DNA of 64,000 bases from Schistocephalus solidus (taxonomy: Eukaryota; Platyhelminthes; Cestoda; Diphyllobothriidea; Diphyllobothriidae): positions 1 through 64,000 of the forward strand of contig WEDG01005097.1 in assembly GCA_017591395.1 (NCBI GenBank), written 5' to 3'. The notes beneath the pieces were generated by a model. That model was not told where the DNA came from. It was given only the letters and a program-made list of their open reading frames with translations, and ran no database searches. A program made the position numbers and the translations under genes. Below, piece by piece: positions 11,560 to 21,770 of the stretch. How positions within the stretch are numbered: the stretch's first letter is position 1; every line of letters starts with the position of its first letter.

Positions 11560-12240
11560 GACAGTCTGCTAATTTCCCGATGGTCCTTTCTTGGCGTCCT
11601 GGAGAAAGCTGCTCGGAAAGATGAGGAAAATATATGGTTAATCTTGTCAGGGTTAAGATATATGCGCAGTTTTCACTTAAAAGTAAATAAGCTTACTGAC
11701 GATTTAATATCGATCGACAAGTTATTACAAAAAAGCTATACATGGAAAAACAAAAAAAGAGAGCGATTAGAAATGTAGGATACGGGAGGACATATAGTCA
11801 GTGAAGAATTACAGCTTTTGCGGGTGGATAACGAGAAAAATACAGGTATCCTACGAAGAGTTGAACTATTATTAATCCGAAAGAGGCAACAGAAGCCAGC
11901 TTCCAGTTTCCGAACGCATATAAATTTAGGTTTTTTATTTGACATCTATTCGATTAGGATGTATTTGGAATTGCCTGATATAAAAGTTTTCTACTAAAAT
12001 GCGTTTTGAAATTTGCAATTTTAGAACGGCTAGATTCGTTCAGTAAACCAAAGAATGGGCAGCAATATCCAAGTACGGAAAGGTCAAACATTATATAAAG
12101 TCCTAATTTAACTACGGATAGGTCGAAATTATCAGAAATAAAGCCAAAAATCTGAACAGTTCGGTCGTACTTCTATCGCAGTGAGACGATAGATTTAAAG
12201 TATTTGAGTAGCCTCATCATAAGTCCTTGATTTTGTAGCA
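11560..12240 (-). mobile_element. CR1/jockey-like LINE 3' end, fragment 1
   Basis: Minus-strand frames contain, in order, YIMFDLSVLGYCCPFFGLLN, a RKLEAGFCCLFRINNS-like segment and NLSIDIKS followed by RIYLN, ending in KDHREI. These match the post-polymerase region of the element at 15016-16085 and the plus-strand copy at 18260-19360. The catalytic domain is absent and stop codons are frequent. Confidence 0.7.
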
Positions 12241-12249
12241 TACAGTTAA

Positions 12250-13290
12250 AAGGGTGTACTTCAAAATAACTGACTGTCGTAGCCTTAAATACCCAAAAAA
12301 GATTGAGTTCAAGGGTTAAATATCCTGCACACAACACCAGAATACGAAGTTATGTACTGAGCCCAATATACTGCAGACATCGTAATTTTTATTCTTATAA
12401 ATACGACACCTTAACACGCACCAGATAAGTAAAACAATATGTCAAAATCCATATCAAAGCTTAAGCAGATTTCAAATGTGTTCATCCTTCCCCAGGACAG
12501 ATCTGAACATGTGGTATAGTAATAATAAATTATATATTTAAGGCCCAGAGGGCCCCATTACTCCAACCTAGTACCGTAGTATAAATAAATACAAATCGGA
12601 TATTTGCTGCTCTGTGTGAACAACCATATGAACTTCAGAAATGAGAATATTGTAGGCATATCCGATTCAGAACGATTCACCATTTTTAAAACAATAGTCA
12701 GCAATCTCTGGAATATATGACAAACAAGAAAAGAATCAGTTAAAAAACTCCTAATATTATATCGGGGGTGGAAATCAGTGAGTCCCTATTTTTTAAAAAA
12801 TCTTTAGGGTAAAATTTCCTTCCCTGATGAAGTAAGAGCTAGAGTTGATGGGATTGTTACGATGCAGGGAGATTAGACCATGATGCTAATGACAACGTGT
12901 GGGGGTTCGGAACATTCCTTGTCGTGGTAGAGATCATACAACAACAGGGAGGTGAAACGGGAGAAAATTATCGTAGACAACAGGGTCGTTATGAAGAGGG
13001 GAAAGTAGAGGTCACAAAATCATAACCGAGATGCGACCTTGCTGACTGCATAGTCTACCAACAAGGGGGCGAAAACACCAGAACCCGCCACGATCAGCAA
13101 CAGACCCCGGAGACCATCGTCAGGGTTGAAAAAACGGAAGAACATATTAACATTGTCAAGAGTTGGCGATGATACTTGAAAAGGAGGGGACGAAAAAGCG
13201 ATTGCGAAGATTGACTCTGTAGAGGATAATGAAAACATATTTAGAAAGCAGTGTAATATCTAGGGAACTACCTCAACTGCAAGGAGAACC
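12250..13290. other. No recognisable gene
   Basis: AT-rich sequence grading into a purine-rich stretch at 12880-13250. The short open frames do not resemble known proteins. Confidence 0.5.
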
Positions 13291-14330
13291 CTTTTGAAAA
13301 TCCACAAGTTACGAGTTTGGGAATGAAACGGACGATGGGGGTCTGTATATCTTCCAAAGTTGACAAATAGAAGGATTTGAGGGTGTGCATCTCGAGCTCC
13401 CTTAAACCCTTGCTGCATTGTTCAAAGGTAGCCAAGTCTGCGATGTCAACCCTGTACCTTGTCAAGCGGGCTTTATCTGCCTTTGATGAAGACTGCTTTG
13501 TCAAAGTCTTTCGAACTTCTGTGCTGTCGCAATTGGAGTTAGCTGTCCAAGCTTGGAGACCCTGAACCGCGAAGGATCCCAATATCCTCGAAAAGGTTTA
13601 AAGGCATGCAACCAAACTTGCAACTGGACAGGGCTCATTACTCTATGAAACACGATTAGCTAAAATTTATCTCTTTCCCTTGAGTTACAGGCAGCTACGA
13701 GGTGACCTGATACAAACATTCCGTATCATGTGCGGTTAGGGCTGCTGCCTCGTTCCTGGAGACTTCTTCCACTTAACAACAACCAAGAACTTGAGAGGTT
13801 ATCCACTGAAATTTTGTGTGACTGGGGCCAGACTGGATACACGAAAGTTCTTTTTCTCCAAAAGAGCGATCGACGCTTGGAATTATCTGCCTCTGGATGT
13901 TTTTATGGCTTCTTCCGTTGAGCTTTTTAAGAAAAACCTGGACCAGTATAGCAATGCCCACTATAAAATATCCCCAGATCTTCTTAGTCACGTCCCAGTT
14001 GAATCACACTTATTATTACATTACTACTTCCTATATTTCAGTACCATTTGTATATGATTTTTTATTATTTCAAACTCATCGCAAATGCCTCACTCACGAG
14101 AATCTTGTCAACAAAAATAGCCTGTCCTCATGCTACTCCTAATATTTGAATACACTTTTATGTTCACTCTCTTCGATTAGCCAAAAACTGCTTATTTTCC
14201 GCACGCTTTTATGTAAACAGACATTTTTACATTTTCAAGATGTATCAGAGCATTTTTAGCCATACTGTAACCAAGAGGAAGTTCAGGCGTTTGCCTACCT
14301 TTGCTTAATAAACTGAACTGAACTTAACTA
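13290..14330 (+). mobile_element. CR1-like LINE 3' end, fragment 2
   Basis: Plus-strand frames read through CISSSLKPLLHCSKVAKSAM, STLYLVKRAL, QAWRP, RHATKLATGQGSLLYETRLA, FPLSYRQLRGDLIQTFRI, LKFCVTGARLDTRKFFFSKR and AWNYLPLD, the typical C-terminal region of CR1-type LINE proteins. Several stops interrupt it. It ends with AATAAACTGAACTGAACT, a short tandem tail often seen at CR1-like 3' ends. The polymerase core is absent. Confidence 0.85.
14307..14312 (+). promoter_or_regulatory. LINE-terminal AATAAA
   Basis: AATAAA occurs at the exact end of the LINE fragment, directly before a CTGAA microsatellite-like tail. Confidence 0.6.
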
Positions 14331-14334
14331 AAGT

Positions 14335-14425
14335 GAAATTAAATGTTTGCGTTTTTTTGTTTTGAAAACAGCCAATGTAGATGACAACCTAATTTCGAGT
14401 GTAAGATTATTCCAGATTTAGAATT
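14335..14425 (-). mobile_element. Short antisense LINE fragment
   Basis: The reverse complement matches about 19190-19275 nearly base for base, including CGAAATTAGGTTGTC and ACATTGGCTGTTTTC. It is a small 3'-end scrap of the 18260-19360 family placed directly after fragment 2, in the opposite orientation. Confidence 0.7.
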
Positions 14426-14429
14426 TAGA

Positions 14430-15015
14430 ATTTATATTTGGTTAGCACCGGGAAGGTACTGTCTAAGCAAACATTAGTAACGAAATAAAGTTATGACAAT
14501 GTGTGCAGATAAAATGTACAAATTCATAAATTGTCCTGCTGTGTTAACAGTTAGCAATGTTTTAAAATTAATGGTGAACTAGAAAAAATAGGCAGTGAAA
14601 AAAAACTCCTACCATGAAAATGGAGGCAGAGTTCAATAGGCCTTCATTTTCGAATAGAAGGTAGGAGAAAAAAACTGCTTAGGAAAAAAATAGTCAGGTG
14701 GTAGAATAGGGTAATACTGCAGTAGCATTTCAGAATGAGATAATGAAACGTCGAGGTGATTCGTTCTTGATCACTAAGGCGTATGAAACAGAATCTCACG
14801 AAAATGCGTCAATGAACTTAAGTCCTCAGCATCATAGGATCCAGAATTGAATTCTGATGATGGTTAGTATCCAAAGAAACCGCAGCATTTAAGACTGTGG
14901 ACCACCGAATTTGTACGTCCGAATGACGTCATCGTTTGGAGGACGGGTGATATAAGGAGACATTATAGTTCATGGGCGTCTCCAGGTAGCGTAAATATAG
15001 TTTCAAGAGGGTTAC
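14430..15015. other. No recognisable gene
   Basis: AT-rich intergenic sequence between LINE fragments. Nothing in it can be supported as a feature. Confidence 0.5.
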
Positions 15016-16085
15016 TCAAATTCCCGATGGTCCTTTCTCCGAGTCATGGGGAAAGCTACTGGGAAAAGATGAGGAAAATAAAAGGTTAATAGAATCAGTG
15101 TTAAGATAAATGTGCAGTCTTCGCTTGAATGCAGATAGACTAGTTAACGACCTAATTTCAATTGGCAAGTTATTCCAAAGAAAACTATACCTAGAAGCAA
15201 AGATGAAAGCATATTTAGAGGCCAAAAAATGAGAACGGTTAGTTGTGGAGCTAAGGGGTGGTGAAATGATCATGGAGGAATTACGAGTGGAATTAGGTTG
15301 ATCAACCGGAGTGAGAGCGTTAATTCGTGGGATATTTGGGCTAGAGTCAACGCGAAACAGGAAGCAGAAAACGACTTCGAGTCTTCTGACCCACAGAAAT
15401 ACAGTGTTCGCCAACTGACATCTGTGAGTATAAGAAATACTGGATCCAGAAAGTGAAAATAATATTCGAGTAAAAAATCTCTGAGCATTTTTCAAACTAT
15501 CTGCGTTTAGGGGCGTTCATCAGATGGATGGTTGAACAAACACGGGGTACAGTCTTAATTTTAGTTCTGGAATGAAAAAATTATGTGATATTAAACCACA
15601 TATCTGTTGTGCTTTTGCAGAAATTCGATCTGCATGAGGCGATAAGGCTAGCTTATGCGGGTAAATTAGACCTAAATCTCTTATGGTTTATTGTTCTAAA
15701 AGTGAATTATTTGAAAAGACTATGGGTTCAGAAATCCTGGCGGGGCCAAACACACGAAAATACACTTGGATGGAGAGAATTCCATCTACCAACTAGAGCT
15801 CCAACGTGAGAGTATAAGTAGATCATTGTTGATTTTATCAACGCAGCTATTGGCCGTCTCCTTAGAAAAAGAGTAAATGCACTTGAGGTCATCTGTTTGA
15901 ACGAAATTTTGTGCAATTTTTAGTACTGTCAAAATGTAATTTATGTACAGAATGAAGAGGAAGTGACCAAAAACCGTGCCTTGAAAAACGTTACTCGTGA
16001 TCGGCTAAGGCGTCGAGTAGCCATTGCCTATTATGACCTTCTGGCTGCAGTTATTCAAGTAGGAACCAAGGAAGTCAAGGACAGG
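15016..16085 (-). mobile_element. CR1/jockey-like LINE, fragment 3
   Basis: Minus-strand order from 16085: LDFLGSYLNN, NVFQGTVFGHFLFILYIN (reverse transcriptase motif region), QTDDLKCIYSFSKETANS, then 15495-15016 with FTRILFSLSGSSISY, VRRLEVVFCFLFRVDSS and FLWNNLPIEIRSLTS, ending in FPHDSEKGPSGI. It is homologous to the plus-strand copy at 18260-19360. The polymerase part is broken by stops, while the terminal 159-codon stretch is open. Confidence 0.8.
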
Positions 16086-16107
16086 AGGCCAGATTCCGAA
16101 GGCCTTC

Positions 16108-17412
16108 TTTTTCACTAGTAGACGTCTGTGCGGTACCTAACAGAGAATAACCTACTTTATGCGGCTCAGCATGGGTTTCTCGAAAAAAAGATCTTGTGAC
16201 ACCTGCCAGCTCTCTTACTTTGATCATGTGCTTCAATCTAGAGATCGGGGTTTTGCATTCCTCACCGTTTATTTTGACCACGAAAGCTTTTGATCGTGTT
16301 GACCATGATCTCCTCCTGCTAAAACTTACCTCCTTCGGCATAGGTAATAAGCTTCTGAACCTAATATCTTCCTATTTGAAGGCTCGTGCACAGTGAGTTA
16401 AAATGTCCGATGTTATCTCCAACCCCACACACGTGAGGAGTGGAGTTATTCAGGCTAGCGTACTCGGCCCACTTCTTTTTTGCCTTTTTGTGAACGATGT
16501 GCCTGATTGTTTTCAGTATGGTAGTCCCTTTATGTATGCTGATGATTTAAAATTTGCCTTTCGATATAAACCGGCTGATCACCAAATCTTGATTGAGCTC
16601 TCAAAAAAGGATCTTCAAGCCTTCGCTCAGTGGTGTCGCACATGGCGCCTTTCGCTTTCTTGGCACAAGTGTTCCGTTATGGTTAGTGGTGACAGCCATC
16701 AGCCTCATCTAAGCATATACGGTCATGACCTAAATGTGCCCGGGGTTATAAAGGATCTGGGTATATCATATTCTATTAGTCTTAATCTGTCATAGCACTG
16801 CGCTCTGATTGTCTCGAAAGCACGCCAAACCACTGGGTTTATTCACATAAATTTTTTAAACTCTCAATATTAGGACCAGCCTTTATAAAATGTATGTCAG
16901 ACCTAGTCTGGAATACTACTCGTTTCTTTTTAGCCTTCTGCACGCGAGTGAACGGAAGAAGATAGAATCAGTCCAGCACTTCTTTACTTAAAGAGTTTCC
17001 CCTTCACAGTACAGAAACCTGTCCTACCAACAACGCTGTAAGCTTAAAAGCCTCGACCCGTGGTGGTTTCGTAGATTATAGAAGGGACTATTTTTACTGT
17101 TTAAACATTTAAACAGTTTTACCTTTAACCCCCTTACATCCCTGAGGCAGCTCGAACACTCTCGGCGCACCAGTTATCGAGATGTATTTTTATTTCTTCC
17201 TTTGGCACCCACAGTTAGATACCGTCAGTTTTTTTCGGTAAACGCTATAGCAATCTGAAATAAACCACCCAGAAGTATTAAAATTCAGCAAAGCAATCCT
17301 TTGTTTACGAGAGCTGTCACTAGTTTTCTGTATTCAGGACACCTTTCACAAATGTTGGATGCTGATCCTCTGGAAGCCCTCTTCTGTTTTGATGGCGTCC
17401 ACGGACTCTGAA
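16108..17412 (+). mobile_element. CR1/jockey-like LINE, fragment 4 with reverse transcriptase core
   Basis: Plus-strand frames give NNLLYAAQHGFLEK, a frame shift in an A run, SYFDHV, FLTVYFD, TKAFDRVDHDLLLLKLTSFG, then VRSGVIQASVLGPLLFCLFV and the catalytic MYADDLKFAFRYK (16403-16795), WCRTWRLSLSWHKCSVMVSG and VIKDLG. After 16800 further frames carry the C-terminal region (YKMYVRPSLEYYSFLFS, SLDPWWFRRL). The normally conserved Q-G of the SGVIQGSVLGP motif reads Q-A, and stops are frequent, so it is inactive. Confidence 0.85.
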
Positions 17413-18260
17413 TCCGGTGCCGTACTTCATGCTGATGGATATTGCTGGCTCTGCAGTCCGTAATCGGGTTATTCCTCAGTCAACAGCGAGCAGCCGTTCG
17501 CCGGTATACCTGCTGCTAGCACAGAATACCTGATCTACAACAATGAAAGGAGAAGTACGACATCGTGCACCTGTGTTCAATACTTCCCTGTCCTGAACTT
17601 TAATCCATTTAAATAGCTGCAGTTTTTTCTCCTGAGAACACTATAAAGAACGATCAGGAGTTTTTTCCCTGACAGCTCGACCCCCTTCTGTATATCCCTT
17701 TTGACCTTGCCTGTAAGCTGGCAATAAATAAATAATAAATAAAAGGATTTTCTAAAATCAGAGTAGAACACAACCACTGATTGCTGCTAATTAGGAAAGT
17801 AAATAAATTAATATGGGATTACCGGGGGTTACTTGGCCACGTTCGTAAACAATATCTATGAGGGACACTTCGTAATGGCCACATAAACCTTTCGGAGCAT
17901 GTCGTCAATCCCTACAGTGCTGCTCATTACTAAGAAACTAGATTACGCTGGGATAACTGGGATAACTCATGTCCATTCGCATACAATATCTTTAAGAGAG
18001 ACTTCATACTTTTGTATTGTGTCGTCAATACTTTCACTGCTTATCTAGTAAAGTGCAAGCAGACTGATGAAATATTTTCAAGCTGGTAGAATCCATGAAT
18101 TAAATACTGATCATACCTGCTGTCGCTAGCACATGCAACATATGCCCTTTATTACATCTGACTAAATCTAAAGACATCGAGACATTCTCTCACATTATCT
18201 GGTCTGCACTAGTTTACAGGTTTTCCTTTCCAACCTTTGCTAAAATTTGGATTGATTTAT
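17413..18260. other. No recognisable gene
   Basis: AT-rich sequence between two LINE fragments. No coding or RNA features are supported. Confidence 0.45.
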
Positions 18261-19360
18261 AGGGGCACGTAGATGTGTCATTCGCTCCTACTGACGACTT
18301 GACTGTTGGTTGCAGTTCTCCGTTTTCGGTACAGTTTCCATTCACGAAGTTTGGCTACTCGATGTCTCAGCCGATCAAGAGTGGCGTTTTTCAAGGCACA
18401 GTTCTAGGCCCCCTACTCTTCATTCAGTACGTAAATGAATTTTTTTACACAGTTATTAAAATGGACAAAATTTTCATTACGCGGATGACTTGAAGTGCAT
18501 TTACTCATTTTCTAAAGGCACCACCAATAGTTTCGTTGATAAAATTAACACTTATCTACTTATGCTCTCACGTTGAAGCTATAGATTTCAGGTGATATTT
18601 TCTCCCTTTAAGTGTATTTTAATGTTTTTTGGATCCACCAGGCTTCCTGAACCGCCAGTCTTTCCAAATAATCTCCTTTAAGAGCAATCAACCATAAGAA
18701 ACTTGGCCTAAATTAAACACATAGGCTAGCATTTTCGCCTCATGCAGATAAAATTTCTGCAAAGGCTGCACAAATATGTGGTTTTATAAATTCTTCATTC
18801 TGGAACTGAATTTAAGACTGTACCGCGTGTTTGTTCTTCCCATCCTAGAATAGTGCTGTCCCATCTGTGGTCTGATGCATGCCTCTGACCACAATAAGCT
18901 TGAAAATGTTCAGAGAGATTTTACTCGATGATTATTTTCTCTTTCTGGATCCTATTTCTATTATGCGGACACATTTCACTTAGAAAGAATTAAATTTCTG
19001 TGGATTAGAAGACTCGAAGCTGGTCTCTGCTCCCAGTTTCGCGTTAACTCTAGCCTAAATCTCCCACGAACTAATACTGTCACTCCGGTAGATTGACCTT
19101 ATACCACTCGTTATTCCTTCATGTTCATTTCACCAACCCAAAGCTCCATAACTCCATAGCTCGTTTTTTTGGCCTCCAAATATGCTTTCATCTGGAATAA
19201 TCTTCTACTCGAAATTAGGTTGTCGTCTACATTAGCCGTTTTCAAAACCAAATTACGCAAACATTTAACTTAGGATGATATAAAAACCTCATTGTCCGTT
19301 TTACTCCTAAACTCGCAACTTTTGGATTTTCAAAAGGGTCCTCCAGCTATTTGAGGCAGT
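18260..19360 (+). mobile_element. CR1/jockey-like LINE, fragment 5
   Basis: Plus-strand frames read MSQPIKSGVFQGTVLGPLLF, then HYADDLKCIYSFSKGTTNSF (catalytic Y-A-D-D), LRLYRVFVLPILE, FTR then LFSLSGSYFYYADTF, RRLEAGLCSQFRVNSSLNLP and YAFIWNNLLLEIR, ending in FQKGPPAI. Frameshifts separate the blocks. This is the best-preserved example in the window for aligning fragments 1 and 3. Confidence 0.85.
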
Positions 19361-20160
19361 TCCTTGATATTGCATTGGTTCCTTAAAAAGATTTCATTAT
19401 ACTTTGCAGTGTCAATTTTGCAGCCGTTTTTGTCCCCTCCTATTTTCAACCAAGTTTGTGATGATGGGGCTCGCTAGGATTGGACTTTTCAATTTATTGC
19501 TATTATTTTATAATTACTTTGGTTTTATTACCCGCACTGATTCTGGCAAACGCGCAGATATATCCATTATATTTAAACTGTTTTGAAGTTTAAAAGCTTG
19601 TCTTACTACCTGCCCCGCACACTAAGTGCTTGTTGGGCACATTTTTCTTACGTGATTAGGTTTGACTTAAGCAGTCGTTTTACAAAATTGTCTCGAATAA
19701 TACAAACAGATAATCGATGACGATAACTGCCTCCTTTTACCAGTTGCTTTGGCTGACAAATTCTATAATTCTAAACCGTCTTAGAGTTCCGATTGATATG
19801 AAACCACCCAGGGCTGACTGTATACTTATGTGGCAATTTTCGGGTTCACAGATAAACAAAATATCGAAAAATTATGCTCTGCTTATCGAAATCGTTTTAT
19901 CTAGTCAGAAAGACTAGTGCTCCCAGCTGCCGCGCGTTTCGAACGTGGCATTCGTAATGCCGTTTTACGCCGTCGCGGTTGGAAGGAAAACAGGTGTTTT
20001 CACGAAATGGTACGCCCACTTTACCCATTTTTTGTTTATTTTTCAGATTTTATGCCATTTTTTGATTTTTTTCAGAACACTGATTGGCGTGCTATCATAT
20101 ATGTGATTTCTGAAAATTGTTTCAATGAAACAGTGTATATGCATCCCTGATAGCAAATTG
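19360..20160. other. No recognisable gene
   Basis: AT-rich sequence. Short open frames have no family resemblance. Confidence 0.45.
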
Positions 20161-20515
20161 ATATCAAAAATATGCCCTCGGCAGTCTTTTTTTGCATCGG
20201 GTGGCAAGCAGCCACACCACAACTCTCTCCAACACCTGTGATTTCTGCAGTACGTAAGCCCAGGTACCTTCGGCATACTCGTGAGGCGGCTGCGCCGGAT
20301 GAAAAACTCCGGCGACGACTAAATCGATATTCTTCAAATTTTCCAAATGACAGGGTGAGGGAAAGCAGTGCAGGGTGAGCCGGACCGATAGCGACTCCCC
20401 GCCTATTACATTCTGAGGGCATAGAGGGGAGTACACCGACAGCGATGAGGAACGCACGGCGATAAAAGTCAGGCTAAATCTATTATACGAACCCCCCCCT
20501 TGCAGAAGGCACATT
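20160..20515. other. GC-rich island in AT-rich surroundings
   Basis: This 350-bp block has many CpG dinucleotides, against AT-rich flanks, and ends in a short C run (ACCCCCCCCT). All frames on the minus strand are fairly open, but none resembles a known protein. It may be a short interspersed element, a promoter-associated island or a remnant of a transferred sequence; I cannot choose. Confidence 0.3.
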
Positions 20516-21151
20516 GTAGGCATATAGCTCCCAAAAATTTCCCGAAATTTTTGTATCAGAGTGCTTCGAGTACCTTAACGCAGACAATGTGCGAAATCTC
20601 GTATTTCGGTCTCATTTCCCACTCTACGACTTAACATGCCACCATAAAAGTGTCTTGTTTCAATTCATCGTATTTACAGGGTTTTAACAGGAAAACCTTC
20701 TTTTCGATCCCACGTTCGCTCTTCATAACCATTGCCTCCATGCTGCATATTTTTAACCTAAGTCGTTTTCGCAAACTGAATGCAACGTATTTTATGTAAA
20801 TAACATTAAAACTTTCGGTACATGTCGCTGGGTGCCACGCTGCATGTTATGACTATACATCCCGTATATCACCGGGTAATTGCCAGTTATAACAAAGCTT
20901 GCTCATCTATTTTGAGCACAACAGCCATATTTCGGTTATTGTCTTTACTAGTGGACGATACCTCATGAGACTTGACTCAACTATGCTCTATTTGGTGAAG
21001 TTTTCTATGCAGTTCATGTCTGTATCCAATGCTACTGGCCTAGTCTGGTTTTTAGCGTTTGATGGATGGGAAAATTGAGAGTTAGGCTGCATCTGCTTAG
21101 ATCTGTCAAATAGTAATAGTGTACGCGCATCTCACAGCTGTCTCGTCATCT

Positions 21152-21166
21152 CCCCCCCCCCCCCCC
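21152..21166. repeat. Poly-C tract (15 C)
   Basis: An uninterrupted run of 15 cytosines, followed by ACAGGGG. Its exact length is uncertain because such runs are error-prone in sequencing. Confidence 0.9.
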
Positions 21167-21649
21167 ACAGGGGTACTATTGGCCATCCCCACTGTTAAGA
21201 GATGGCCAGAAAAGCAGCAAATCGCTGTTATTTTTTATTAGTTTATACAGATCATGCTTATTTAAGGCAGCTCTCCACGATACACGTAAGTCGTCAGGTC
21301 GGGAGTGAGAATGTCATCTAAAAACTCGATCGGAATTTGGGATTCTTTTCAGTGCAACTCCGTAGTTTACGGTCTATACCATATATTCAACACAGATGCT
21401 AACTACAAGCGCGCACACGTGTTTTGCCGACATACTGCCGCTGTATGAATGGGCTGCGTTGGGTTCGGTCTCCAGCGTTCCCAATGTGCTTTCTGGTAGA
21501 TACTCCTGTTTTTAAATGTCTGCTTTCAAATCGCCGCAGAACTGGATCGCTAACTTGGAGTCAACCAGTCGGAATCAAGCTTTATAGGCTCAATCCGAAA
21601 GTTTTTCTAAATATTTAGGATGAAATCCATCAGCCACGCCTGTGTCATC

Positions 21650-21770
21650 CAGCCGGAGGATATCGAAACACGTATCCGGGTTTTTAGCTAGTATCTTTGT
21701 TGTTAGAATGGTGTATCATATAACATATATACTACTGGCTGCTTGTTGGCAGTTCATGAATATTACCCAG
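21650..21770. repeat. Degenerate copy of a hairpin mini-element
   Basis: It shares TTTTAGCTAGTATCT with 42557-42570 on the same strand. The next segment, TACTACTGGCTGCTTGTTGG, is the reverse complement (one mismatch) of a stretch at 42490-42513. Both parts of the 42.5 kb element are therefore present in rearranged orientation. Confidence 0.6.

Noticed and set aside
15480..15535. Hammerhead ribozyme core (CTGATGA on the minus strand near 15508)
   Set aside because: The required GAAA after stem II is absent and the sequence lies in a LINE coding remnant.
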